From contig MLAK01000134.1 in assembly GCA_001839685.1 (NCBI GenBank), positions 47,758 to 111,757 of the forward strand: a DNA stretch of 64,000 nt, written 5' to 3'. This stretch comes from Tritrichomonas foetus. Lineage: Eukaryota > Parabasalia > Tritrichomonadida > Tritrichomonadidae. The translations under genes and the position numbers were made by a program. Below are positions 29,941 through 40,400 of the stretch, piece by piece; position 1 is the first letter of the stretch; each line of letters opens with the position of its first letter. Under the pieces are notes generated by a model. The model saw only the letters and a program-made list of their open reading frames with translations. It ran no database searches and had not been told where the DNA came from.

Positions 29941-31369
29941 TTATTTACTTATTTTTGGGATTTTTGGTTTGGGATGATATTTTATCCATTTTGACTTCAG
30001 TGGCTTCTTTTTTTTTCTGATTTCTAGCCTCTTTTTCAGTTCTTCTTCAAAATNNTGTTTGTTGATGAATCCAAATTGGGTTGTTCGAGTAAGGTTGGTT
30101 GAATTTTTTGAATTTTCTGATTTAGTCAATATTTCTTGAATAGTACACGATTTGGTAAATTCATTTTCATCAATTATTGCAGTATATGGTTCATTGCTAG
30201 TATTAGGCTTTATTCCAGCCTTTGAAAAAGCCTTTCTATTGGTATTTCCGGTGGTAGCCTGTTCGAAAGCTTGTATTAACTTGTTTATTTGGTCAGCTTG
30301 TGAATTTTTTATAAATTCAGTTCTGATTGTTTTTTTTCGTCTCTTCACAATCCCAAAAGTAACTAAATCCAACATTTGAAACAAACCTGTTGAGTTACTT
30401 GGGAAAGTAATTAGTTTAATCAAATTTTCACCAAGTAATTTTTTGATAGAATCTGTTGTATGTGATGAACAATTATCTGAAAACATAACAGCAGGACTAT
30501 CAAGATTTCCAATGCTTGTTCTTGACTCTTGAACATGTTTTAATACACTTAATTTCAACCATTCTATAATAAGATCTTCATTAACAAAGCCAGTTGATGA
30601 GCTTCGAAGCATTACATCCTCATCTTTTCTTAATCCAGATGATATCACATCTGATTGAATTCTAGTTCGATGATCGATGATCATGGGCATAANGTTTGAT
30701 TGAATAATGGATTGATTGTCCTTTCATATCAGCAGGGACAAGCACATCTTTTGATTTTGATTCGTGTCGTTCTGAAGAACCCATTTCGTCAAAATTATAT
30801 ATTAGGTCCATATAAATTCCAGCAACTTCTGCTTTCAGTATATTAATATATTCATGAATATTATCCGGACTTATTGATAAACGTGCACCATCTTGTGGTA
30901 TTGCAGTTGCTGGAATCACTTCACTTTGATACCTTTTTAAGAAATTTGTCATCCAACCATATGACAAAGCAACTTGAAAGTTTTCAAGAATAAAATCAAG
31001 CACTTCACATTGAGACAATGGCGTTGATGCAATTGCATTAGATTTGATAAATTCGAGGACTTGTTTTTCTTGAATGTCAGTTAGTGATTTTGGTCTTCCA
31101 TCATTTTTGTGGCTTTTTCTTGCTTGCTCGAGACTTCGTGTCAAAATTCTCCTGGATATCCCGAAGAGTAACTGCACATTTTTTTTGGTTGTAATTATAT
31201 CGTCAAATTCTGAAAAGATCTCATAAACTTTGGCAATTTGTGAATATCGATATTGACAGCTTGAAAGCTCTGAACTTCGTTTTAATGAAATATAAAGGCG
31301 CTGTCCAAATAATGTTTGTGCACGGTTAATCAATTCTTCAAACAGAANCNGAGTGNCTGCTTTCTTCAT
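29941..31369 (-). CDS. transposase with DDE_1-type (pogo/Tigger) catalytic domain
   Basis: Reads as two overlapping frames (31369 to 30662 and 30690 to 29941). The only obstacle is an ambiguous base at 30693; ignoring it gives one frame of about 475 residues. The ATG is at 31367-31369. The N-terminal 150 residues are basic and helical, with a GRPKSLTD linker after a helix-turn-helix-like segment, as in CENP-B/pogo DNA-binding domains. The catalytic acids fit the DDE_1 pattern: Asp194 in YNFDEMG, Asp298 in FSDNCSSH, and Asp334 in QMLDLVTFGIVKR, 35 residues after the second. The C-terminus is Lys-rich, suiting nuclear import. The enzyme cuts and re-inserts the element at TA sites. If the indel is real, this copy is inactive. 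Confidence 0.85.
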
Positions 31370-31421
31370 TGAGAAAATCTGGAAATAAAAATGAAAAAAT
31401 CTAAACGTACGAAAAAAGCCA

Positions 31422-31463
31422 GGACACACTTTTATTAGTGGGACATACTTTTATTAATGACTG
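31422..31463 (-). repeat. right terminal inverted repeat of the transposon
   Basis: Exact reverse complement of 29454-29495 over 42 bp. Identity stops immediately inside (CACC on the left, TGGC on the right), which defines the repeat length. It is followed by the TA target duplicate at 31464-31465. Confidence 0.93.
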
Positions 31464-33409
31464 TATAGTGCCTGAATGGATAGGTTTTGAATTTGTTGAC
31501 ATTCGAAATATTGCATAAAGCCATTAAAAATTAGAGTAATATTAGAATTTTCAGAATCAAATTTTGGTAAATTTTGATATATCTTAGTAATATTATCATC
31601 AAAAGTAGAAATGTTCTTAAAATGAATAGGATTATTATTAGGGTTGATTGTAAAATTAATATGATCAGTATCATGTGGAACATTAAATTCTTTACCTTCG
31701 GTAATGTACCTAAAAGAAGAACTTGATCCGGTAATTTCTATATCATTTTTGAGTCTAATGACATAACTGTCTGCTAAGACATATTTTTCAAGTTCATCTA
31801 GCATTGAAAAAGATATTTCAAAGACTTTTGCATGCGTACTCTCTCCATACACGCGAGCTTCTACAATGAGAGTAATTTTATTACAACTACAATTTGATTG
31901 AATATTCAAAATACAATTATTGATTTCAATTTCTTTTAAATATTCTTGATCATAGCTTATATTCAGACTATAGTTTCTCAAAATTCCATAATCATGAACA
32001 TCTTTAATAGTGAATATTCGATAATTCTTTGGAATGGTAAATATTATGTTTCCAGAGATGTTAGCATTCGTTAATCTAATATTTGCAACTGACAATTCGT
32101 CAACATCAGGAGTGATTGTGATATTATTCAGTGTTAACAAATTGAGATTGTAGTCGGTCTCAAAATGAACATTAATATGATGGTTACTTCCCCTAATCTC
32201 ACATTTTTCTTGATCCTTTATCACGAATTTGAAATTATCTCCTAAATCTACAGTTGGAGACAAAGAGAGGAAAGAAACATCATCCATTTCCCCTTCTATT
32301 ATTGTTACATTATCATAAGATATTATTGACTGACCATTATATTTAACGTTAATAGACCGTAATTCTTTTGATGTAACATTTCCGAAAAAATATGTGTCAT
32401 TACCAGATATATTTACATCATCACCAAGATAGCAACTACCCATTAAACTATCAAACAAAGTGCATGAACTTATATTATAAAAACTGTTACGATATGTTGC
32501 TATTGTAATTTGTTCATCCATATCTTGGCCAACAATATAACTAGTTTGTTTATTTTTATTATAAACTAGGACTTTTTTGTTAAACGTTGAATTAAAGGAG
32601 CTTAAATTATGACAATTGATTATATAATCTTGATATCCATCAATAGTGGAATTAATTAATGTTAAATTACCAACTGTCTCACAATCATTAAAATACACAC
32701 TAATATTGGAAAAAGTAGCGCTTCTATTAACGGGTGGCATATTAGAGATGTGTAATTTGAAGGCATCATCAGTCATTGATTCAACATATAATGAAGAAAG
32801 ATAAAAATTTTTCTTTGGAAAGAAAATTAGAGTCTCATTTGCCTCATGAAAGTTTGTGTATATTTTCATATGGGCACCCTTATCTCTGGATGTACTGAAT
32901 TTATAATTAATATAATCAAAATTGTTTTCATCACAACTATCCCATATATCTGTCAAACAAATTCTTATTGTTTGGATAGCTTTTTGTGATTTATTTTTCT
33001 CCTGGTAATTGGAGTGATTCGCTTGAAATGGAAAATGATAGGAACTATCAAATAATGTGACCGAGTTGACAATGACATTAGCATCTTGATATTTTTCGAG
33101 TATTGGTGTTCCATGAATTACAAGATTGTTTAAAGCACAATCGTTTTCAAAGTAGATGTGAGTGGACCCTTTGATTATTATTTTCGATGATATTATCTCG
33201 GATGAGCATTTGAAATGTAGACTGTTAGTATGGCTATTCACTTCAATTGTTTTCACATTTGGATCATTTTCGAGTAAAATATGTTCTTCAGTGGGACACT
33301 TAATAATATAGTCAATTTCAGGGTCGTTGGCTTTGATTCTTGTTGGAATGTCACTAGAGGAGCACTGATGAAAGACTCTCTCTAAAATAAGAAAAGACAC
33401 GAAAATCAT
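31454..33409 (-). CDS. N-terminal fragment of a large surface protein split by a transposon
   Basis: The frame starts at ATG 33409 with a hydrophobic leader (MIFVSFLILERVFHQ) and reads 648 native codons before entering the transposon, where it ends after the codons for Y-S-H in the terminal repeat. The sequence is Asn/Ile/Ser/Thr-rich with very many N-x-S/T sequons and repeating strand-like stretches (for example LNNITITPDVDELSVANIRLTNANISG), suggesting a beta-helical, glycosylated ectodomain. The membrane anchor is in the downstream fragment at 28656-29393. I cannot name the family; an adhesion or coat function is plausible for such trichomonad surface proteins. As it stands it would be secreted or degraded, lacking its anchor. 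Confidence 0.75.
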   Translation of the reverse strand: MIFVSFLILERVFHQCSSSDIPTRIKANDPEIDYIIKCPTEEHILLENDPNVKTIEVNSHTNSLHFKCSSEIISSKIIIKGSTHIYFENDCALNNLVIHGTPILEKYQDANVIVNSVTLFDSSYHFPFQANHSNYQEKNKSQKAIQTIRICLTDIWDSCDENNFDYINYKFSTSRDKGAHMKIYTNFHEANETLIFFPKKNFYLSSLYVESMTDDAFKLHISNMPPVNRSATFSNISVYFNDCETVGNLTLINSTIDGYQDYIINCHNLSSFNSTFNKKVLVYNKNKQTSYIVGQDMDEQITIATYRNSFYNISSCTLFDSLMGSCYLGDDVNISGNDTYFFGNVTSKELRSINVKYNGQSIISYDNVTIIEGEMDDVSFLSLSPTVDLGDNFKFVIKDQEKCEIRGSNHHINVHFETDYNLNLLTLNNITITPDVDELSVANIRLTNANISGNIIFTIPKNYRIFTIKDVHDYGILRNYSLNISYDQEYLKEIEINNCILNIQSNCSCNKITLIVEARVYGESTHAKVFEISFSMLDELEKYVLADSYVIRLKNDIEITGSSSSFRYITEGKEFNVPHDTDHINFTINPNNNPIHFKNISTFDDNITKIYQNLPKFDSENSNITLIFNGFMQYFECQQIQNLSIQALYSH

Positions 33410-33605
33410 TGTACAATGGCTCGAGATTTCTGAATAAAATAATATGTATTGATTTTCGAATATTTCTCAATATTTTGAATGAATTGAAAGTTTTGAATAT
33501 TTCAATAGATTCAATATTATTCAAAAATTCACTTTATTGAAAAATTCAATAGTAATTCAATAAAAATTCAATTAAAAATATTTATTGATAAACAAATATA
33601 AATAT
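33410..33605. promoter_or_regulatory. divergent spacer between two membrane-protein genes
   Basis: 196 bp between opposing starts. It is dominated by repeated ATTCAATA/TTGAATAT words on both strands (33460-33570), which could be binding sites or simply compositional. Confidence 0.4.
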
Positions 33606-34286
33606 ATGCTGCTCTTGACACTTCTTTCGATTAAGATTCCAAATATCAATAACAATTCATTCCCATTAATCCTTTTTTTTGACCCGCTCGACAAAATTGA
33701 ATTTTCAGCCCCACCGGGTATTGCAATAATTGGAGGCTGGCCGGATAAACTCGAAGTCAATATCGAAATCTTAAACAAGAATGGAAGGTCAGTCAATTAC
33801 GGACCATTCACAAACACGGACGGAGTTTTTGGTGCAGCAAATCCGACAAACGAGATGATATTTCAATTTTACAACAATGGAGTCGAAAGAAGCACAGTCG
33901 CGATTAATTGGGGACAAAATATCTCAGATTTCGATTATCAATCATTCGAAGGATATAGTGTTGAAGAGTTTGACGAACAATTTTACAAAGATATTAATTT
34001 ATTGGAAGAGCCAATTCTGTATTCGAGCATGAAAAGCTCGTTTTCCTGGTACCTTTTCGTGATGTTCGAAACTATAATGGGTTTACTCGTGCTGATTATC
34101 TTTTGCATTGATTGTTACTGTTGCCAAAGGTGTTGCCACACTAAAAATGAGTCAGACAAGAGAGATGAACATTACGGCGATCCTCCATCCCCGAACTATG
34201 GTGAGATAGGGGGATACGCGTCACCTAATCAGGTATCTGATGAAGATTCTGATGAAATGCCTATCGCAGACCCTCATATTGTTTAA
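33606..34286 (+). CDS. putative type I membrane protein with Cys-rich juxtamembrane segment
   Basis: A 226-residue protein starting at ATG 33606; upstream in-frame codons begin only in TTG. A short hydrophobic leader (MLLLTLLSI) precedes a compact 130-residue beta-rich lumenal domain. One membrane span at about 145-170 (SWYLFVMFETIMGLLVLIIFCID) follows. The tail opens with a Cys cluster (CYCCQRCC), likely palmitoylated or metal-binding, and ends acidic. The size and order (leader, small beta domain, single span, short tail) recall p24/emp24 cargo receptors, but the tail lacks a KKxx-type signal, so this is only an alternative. GC content is higher than in its neighbours. Confidence 0.65.
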   Translation: MLLLTLLSIKIPNINNNSFPLILFFDPLDKIEFSAPPGIAIIGGWPDKLEVNIEILNKNGRSVNYGPFTNTDGVFGAANPTNEMIFQFYNNGVERSTVAINWGQNISDFDYQSFEGYSVEEFDEQFYKDINLLEEPILYSSMKSSFSWYLFVMFETIMGLLVLIIFCIDCYCCQRCCHTKNESDKRDEHYGDPPSPNYGEIGGYASPNQVSDEDSDEMPIADPHIV

Positions 34287-34902
34287 TTTAAAAATGAATT
34301 CATTGATTATTAAACTAACACCAAAATTATTAATTTATAAATTATTGTTCTTCATACCATGAGAAAGATGAAAATATCGAATAAAAATTTTGAATTTTAT
34401 CTTTTGGGGATTTTATTCTCTCACAAAACATTGATGCATCAGTTAATTCAATATTTTACATAATTATTATAAAGTAAAATGAAATATAGCTTTATCTCTC
34501 AATAGTCTTCTACATCTAGAGCTAGTTAGTTTATATACATCTGTTTGTATACATCTGTTTGTATACATCTGATGCATCAAATAATTTTGAATTCACTTGA
34601 ATATAAATTCAATATTTGAGAGCATCTCAATTTCTTCAGAATCTCTATCTAAAGGAAAAAACTCGAAAAGTCACTTATTATCATTGCCTTTCGATCTCAT
34701 AAGATTATATACATTCTTATTAGTATTTATAACTGAGTAAAATAGAATTTTCATTATTGGGAGTATATATATATATAGAATAAAAACTTCATTTGTATAT
34801 TATAATTTGAATGCATTGAATTTTGTGAATATATTGAACCACTTCAAAAAATTGAATTGATTCAATTTTAGAATAACCAATTGATCATCTATTTAAATCA
34901 CA
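34287..34902. other. AT-rich spacer with short tandem repeats
   Basis: 616 bp without coding frames. A 14-bp unit, TATACATCTGTTTG, is repeated about 2.7 times at 34534-34572, and a (TA)n run lies at about 34765-34777. Promoter sequences for the gene at 34903 must lie here, but no TCATTA initiator abuts the ATG. Confidence 0.55.
34534..34572 (+). repeat. 14-bp tandem repeat, about 2.7 copies
   Basis: TATACATCTGTTTG occurs twice in full and once truncated after TATACATCTG, at an exact 14-bp period. Confidence 0.8.
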
Positions 34903-36255
34903 ATGAGTAGCTTTCTCACAGTTTTAAAAGAAATTTTTAGTTTTGGTTTGTCAGCAGGCTCTCTTTTTGGTGAAGTTTTGAACTTGATCCGTATTTTCCA
35001 GCGTGTCAGTGCCACTCGATCATTCAAAATGAAATTTTCCGGAGACACAATAGAATTGTTCACTTGGGCTACAAATCTCATCAAAATGGTTGTTAACAAG
35101 TATTTACCACAAGAACGGCTGTCAGATTTCGAATTATTCAGCGTTTATTCATTCGGATTTGTTTTATTCGAACTGGCCTTCATTTGCACTCTCACCATCG
35201 GAGTCATATTAATTTTTTTCCTATTTCCAATCCAGATCGTATGTGCGTTATTTGGTGTCGGGCTTGGATATATTGGAATCAACAAAAAAAATTCTTTAAT
35301 TTATGGAATCATTGGTGGAATCTTGTTTTTTGTATTTGTTTTTCCACTGTATTGTTTTGTTAATAGAAATACTTTTGAAGAAGGTCCTTCAAAAATCACC
35401 AGGATTCAGATTTTCGGTGCAACTTGTTACTCTCCTGTCGTTTTTTATGCAGTATTGTTTCCAATTATCACATTAAAACCAACAATAGGCCAATTTGTTA
35501 CCTTTTTTTTTGCGGCAATTGGTGGTTTATCTTTTATTTTAAACTTTGTTGCTATTTGTGTTGGTGAATTCAAAGTAATTACATATTTGATTATTTTAAT
35601 TACTTGTGTCAATTCACTTTTACTCGTTCCAGGGTGTGAATCTTTCATTACTGTTATTGAATCACCAATTGGTCCAAGATGGCCAATTATAGCATTTTTT
35701 TCTGTGTTTGGTATACTTTTCCCTATTATTGTGTCATATGTTCAAATTAAATCAAAAAGAATAGCAGATAAATATCGAAGTCGCACTTTAAATTATTTCG
35801 AAGTTGCTGATACGATGCATAAAGTTATTTATGCCATTGTTGCTGCTTATGACTATCCATGGGTGTGTTTAGGAATTGAATGCGCCTGGCTGATTGCTGT
35901 TTTGATTTTAAGACCTTTTTCAGGAGTTGGTGATAATGTGTTAATGGCTGGAGAAGCAATTGTAATGATTATTTCCAATTTAGTGACTGGAATATACGAT
36001 AAAAATGGAAAACTCTTTTCTTTTGCTGTATGCGTGACATTATTGGTGTTGGCTTGTCTTCCTGTTGTTATTGCTGCTTATTGTTTCTTTATTTTTGATA
36101 TTGGTGGTGAGAAGGATGAAGATATACCAAGCGAGGATTTAAAGAAGGGAACACATTTATATAAGTTTTTTTCGTTTATTACAATTCCGATAGCATATTT
36201 ATTATATGGTGCCAATGCTCCTTTCATTTATCAAAGATTGTATGCCAAAATGTAG
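34903..36255 (+). CDS. multi-pass membrane protein of unknown function
   Basis: A 450-residue protein starting at ATG 34903. After a roughly 75-residue amphipathic N-terminus it has about 10 hydrophobic segments (for example ELAFICTLTIGVILIFFLFPIQIVCALFGVGLGYIG, SLIYGIIGGILFFVFVFPLYCFV, AVCVTLLVLACLPVVIAAYCFFIF) with charged loops between them (KSKRIADKYRSRTLNYFEVADTMH). The last span is near the C-terminus (ITIPIAYLLYGANAPFIYQRL). A transporter or channel role is possible, but no signature motif is recognised. A decayed copy lies immediately downstream, so this is a member of a locally duplicated family. Confidence 0.75.
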   Translation: MSSFLTVLKEIFSFGLSAGSLFGEVLNLIRIFQRVSATRSFKMKFSGDTIELFTWATNLIKMVVNKYLPQERLSDFELFSVYSFGFVLFELAFICTLTIGVILIFFLFPIQIVCALFGVGLGYIGINKKNSLIYGIIGGILFFVFVFPLYCFVNRNTFEEGPSKITRIQIFGATCYSPVVFYAVLFPIITLKPTIGQFVTFFFAAIGGLSFILNFVAICVGEFKVITYLIILITCVNSLLLVPGCESFITVIESPIGPRWPIIAFFSVFGILFPIIVSYVQIKSKRIADKYRSRTLNYFEVADTMHKVIYAIVAAYDYPWVCLGIECAWLIAVLILRPFSGVGDNVLMAGEAIVMIISNLVTGIYDKNGKLFSFAVCVTLLVLACLPVVIAAYCFFIFDIGGEKDEDIPSEDLKKGTHLYKFFSFITIPIAYLLYGANAPFIYQRLYAKM

Positions 36256-36499
36256 CCTCGTGATTGTTGCAAGGATGGTAACTTCCTATTTATAAAAGTA
36301 AACCCTAATTATGATTCGAATTATATATATTTTTTTGTAATCGATATTACATGGGATCATTATTTATAATTGTCGATATATATTCCAGGTCTAATACAAT
36401 ACGATTCGGGGAGTGGAGGGGGTGAGAAATATTGATTTGTTTGTTTGCGAAAATCTTCGAATACTCTCGACAACGATTTATTCTTCACTTGTTTTTACT

Positions 36500-37215
36500 T
36501 CAGTAATTACTGGTTTTAAAATGATCATGTGCTTATTGTTGTTTCTCTTTTAGTAGGAATTATCGGTGTTCAGTAATTGCTAAATTTATAATCATTTACA
36601 TATTTTACAGTGAATTCCCTTTTACTTATTCCTTATTGTGAATCTTTTGTTTTAGTGATTGAATCACATATTGGACTGCAATGCAAATTGTTTCATTTTA
36701 ACTGAATTTCCCCGATTGTTTTATCATTAGTTCAAGTAATTTTGGGTGGATCAGTGATTAATAAATACCGAATTAGATATTTGATTTTCATAAAATAGCA
36801 TATATCTATATTTCTGCTTGCTTTCCATGGATTTATTTTGGAATTGAGATGATTGAGCTGTAGTTGTTTTTATTTTTAGACCATGCGAAGGTGTTGGTGA
36901 TAATTGCTGCGGAATCAATCGTTTTGATGTTGAGTTATTTAGTTCAAGGAATATATGGAAAAAATGGAAACCACCTCTTTCATGTTAGTGTTTGCATTTT
37001 TAATTTAGACTTGTCTTCCTGTTGCGATTGATGCTTATTGTTTCCATATTTTGCTTAATGGTAAAAAGAATTAAGAAGAAGGTGAAATTATACCTTTGAA
37101 GACATTTATAACAATTTCAATGATAGTCCTTCCCCTTGCATTCCTGATGAATGGAATAAATGCTGCCTTCATTTATGATAGATTACATTCAAAATATACA
37201 TTTATTAATGATTAG
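36500..37215 (+). pseudogene. decayed tandem copy of the multi-pass membrane gene
   Basis: Collinear with about 35480-36255 of the gene just upstream. Matching blocks include TGTGAATCTTT with a following ATTGAATCAC (36638-36668 versus 35634-35666), GGTGTTGGTGATAA (about 36890), GGAATATATGGAAAAAATGG (about 36950; the parent has GATAAAAATGG), and CTTGTCTTCCTGTTG (about 37011). The copy ends in a stop at the position matching the parent's end. Many frameshifts and stops break it, and the 5' half of the gene is absent. The spacers on either side (36256-36499 and 37216-37482) show nothing further. Confidence 0.8.
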
Positions 37216-37482
37216 AATTAATTTTAAGATGAATAATACATATATTTATGGTGCTTTAACTAACTTTCTATAAGAAAGTTTCGAATTGTATTTGAGTTGG
37301 GGAAAATCATAATATAACACAAGAATGTTTGGTCTTGATATTATGGATTTTTTATAAAATCATCTCAAACTGATCCGAAAATGAAACTGTTTCTTTTGTG
37401 AGGTAAAAAAAAGCGAATTTAAGATTTACATGTTTTAATAACAAATATAAAAACAGTATAATATTATATAATTAATATATAT

Positions 37483-40400
37483 TTATGGTGCCACTGGTTT
37501 TTTAATAGTTCCATAACCAATATTGGCATAAGGACTTCTAGCTGTTAATGAAGTATTTCTTCTTTTTTGAGTTGCATAACTAGTTCTTGCTGATGAGGCT
37601 GAATTTAGGGCAAATAATTCTTTTGTTGAATCCAATTTTATTTTTGGAATCATTCCTATTTGTTTTTCGAGCTCAGAAATCTTTTGTTTTAATTCAAAAT
37701 TCTCTTGGATATATTTTCTATTTTCTTCAATTATTTGTTTTAACATTTTTTCGTTGTCTTTTGTAACTTTTTTAATTATGTTTGGGTTGGCATTATCTTC
37801 TTCATCTTTTCTCATTTTTATAGCTTCGAATTGCCTTTGTTGAGAAATCTTTTTAATTCGTGACATTTCTTCCATCGGCTCCATGATTTCCAATATTAAC
37901 TCATTTTCAAAATCTTCACTTTCTCTTAATAAAATGTCAAGCTCAGCTTGTTTTTCTTCAATCTTCTTTAAAAGTTGATTCACACCAACATTGGGACCTT
38001 TTTGATAAATACCAATTTTCTTTAATATTTCATCAGATGATCTTAAATTCATTTCTTTCCAATGCGACAATTTAGTAGTAACTGCTTTTATGTTTTCTAA
38101 TTCACTTCTTAAATTTTCAATTTCAACTTCAGCTTTTGTTAAATTTCGACAACCTTCTTCAAGTTCCTGATTCAATTCACGTGATTGTTCTTCAAAAAGT
38201 CGATGATTTTTCCAAAGAATCATTGATGCTTCTTTCTTTTCATCAGCAACTTTTGAAATAGCTTTTTTGAAATGTAATGAAGTGCCAATTCTAAATAAAC
38301 ATCGAACAATTCTTTCTTTTAAAATGTCTTTTCGTAAATTATTGATCTCATTTTGAAAATTTATGAGTTTTTCATCAGTTTCAAATCGATTCGCTTTCAA
38401 TTCTGGTTCATTTTTACTTTTGTCTTTTAAAATTGCTAATAAAAGTTGTGAGCGTTGAAAAGAAACAGAAGAAATATGTTTTTTCGGAACAAAATTATTA
38501 AAAGTATGATCATCAGAATCTGAATTGTCTTGAGAATTAGATTGTTGAAAATCAAATTGCATGGTTTGTGATTTAACCATCATCTTTTTCCTTCGAATTC
38601 TTTTTCTACTCTCTAATTTCAATGAAGAATTGGATTTTTGCATTGAAAGTTTATTTGCATCATGATGATGATGTGAACTACCTGTGGAATGTTGTCTTGG
38701 AGCAGTGGCTTCGGTTTTTGGTGATTTTGGTTGATGAACTAATTTCATTGATGACAAATCTATATTTGGAATTTCTTTATTCCTTTTCTTTTCTTCTTCT
38801 TTCATGTTTTCTTCTTCAAAGTGCCATTGTTCTTCTTGCCTTTTAAAAATTTCTTGTTGAATTTTTTCATCACGCTTAATTTCTTCTAATTCCTTTTCAG
38901 ACTCTTTACTTATTTGAAGTGATTGTTGGGCGAATTCGTGATTTGGTTTTAATAATTCTTCTAAATCTGGCGCTATTTTCTTTTGTTTTTCAATCACGGA
39001 TTCAAATTTACCATGATATTGGTCATGTACAACTGGAAATTGATCAAGAACTTTTTGTTGTTCAATTTTTATTTTCATAAGTTGTTCCTCATATTCTTTT
39101 CGAATTTCTTCTTCAATTTCTTTATCATTAGACAAATGTTCATGTATAATGGTTTTTTCTAAATCTTTAAGATTTGTTAAAGTCAAATATTGATCAGAAA
39201 TTTTAACACTCAATTCAAAATTGAGACGGTGATTATATCTTTCTATAATTAATCTAACAATTCGATTTACAAAAATATCTTGTTCATTCAAAGTGAATGT
39301 AATATCTCTCATATTTTTGACATAGCATTTCCATGTATTTAAAACGTGTGTTTTTGAACAATCACACAAACCACTTAGCATTTTTGATAAGGGAATAAAT
39401 TTGGAAATCAAATCATTTACGTTTCCAATATTGTTTAGACTTTCAGGATTGTTTTGATCGACATTTGAACTTTGTTTTTTAAGGATTTCAGTGAGCATTA
39501 AAATAATACGACATCTAGCATAACGAACTTCTTGTTCGAATTGTCTGTTGGCATCTTCAGGGTTTGGATTATAAGGAATTTTTTCTGACGTTGTATTAAA
39601 TTTCTTTTTAATATAACATTCTGGTTTTAAAGGAGAATGTGGATTCAGAAATTCATCCAATTCTTGTTCAATTTTTTGAATTTCATGCAAATATTCTTCT
39701 TTTTGTTTTTTAATAATAAATCCTTTAATATGATGAATTGAACTCTGATAAATCAAATCCAAATTTTTGTATTCACTGCTTTTCTTTTCTTCTTCAGGTA
39801 CGTCATTCATGATTGGAGAAACAATATTATTTATATAAACTGGCCAATTATCTCTAAAATTCCTTCTGGTTATTTTTTCAACAATATTCATTGAATTTAT
39901 TACTTTGAAATGTATTTGGTCGTATAAATTCAAATAAACAAATTTTAGCATTTCAACTTTTAATGTTTTATTGATGATGTCAATTTTTAATGGAATATTT
40001 GTTTCATTTTGTTGGTATTTCTCGTTATCTGTTGAATTTATTGAATACTCTATTATTTCATCAACTCTATGATTAACTTCATTCATTTTTATAATGAGTT
40101 CAGATTTCATTTTATCTGAATAAATATAACTAAAATTATTTAAGTAATGAGAAACATATTTTTCAAATAAAGAAAAGAAATATTTTTGATTGTCTTTTGA
40201 ATTAGGAACATAATTAATAGATTTCCAAAATACTTGGATTTCTTTATCTTCAATATATGATAAATTCAAAGGACGGGCGCTTCCTGTAAATTTTGAAGCT
40301 TTTTTGGTTTGGAAAACAGTTTGTAATAATTGTAAAGTTGATAAAAGTAATTTACTTGTTTGGTATTCTTCACAGTTCTTATAAATCTCACTAATTTGAT

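Larger units (their letters stand above)
29454..31463 (-). mobile_element. pogo-like DDE transposon (Tc1/mariner superfamily), 2,010 bp
   Basis: The element is bounded by perfect 42-bp terminal inverted repeats and a TA duplication (29452-29453 and 31464-31465), the hallmark of Tc1/mariner/pogo insertions. It carries one transposase gene on the minus strand. Each terminus contains two near-identical 19-bp units in tandem, likely transposase-binding sites. All 11 ambiguous bases (n) in the window fall inside this element, which suggests that reads from several similar copies were merged. It sits inside a surface-protein gene in a frame-neutral way, so the insertion appears recent. Confidence 0.93.
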
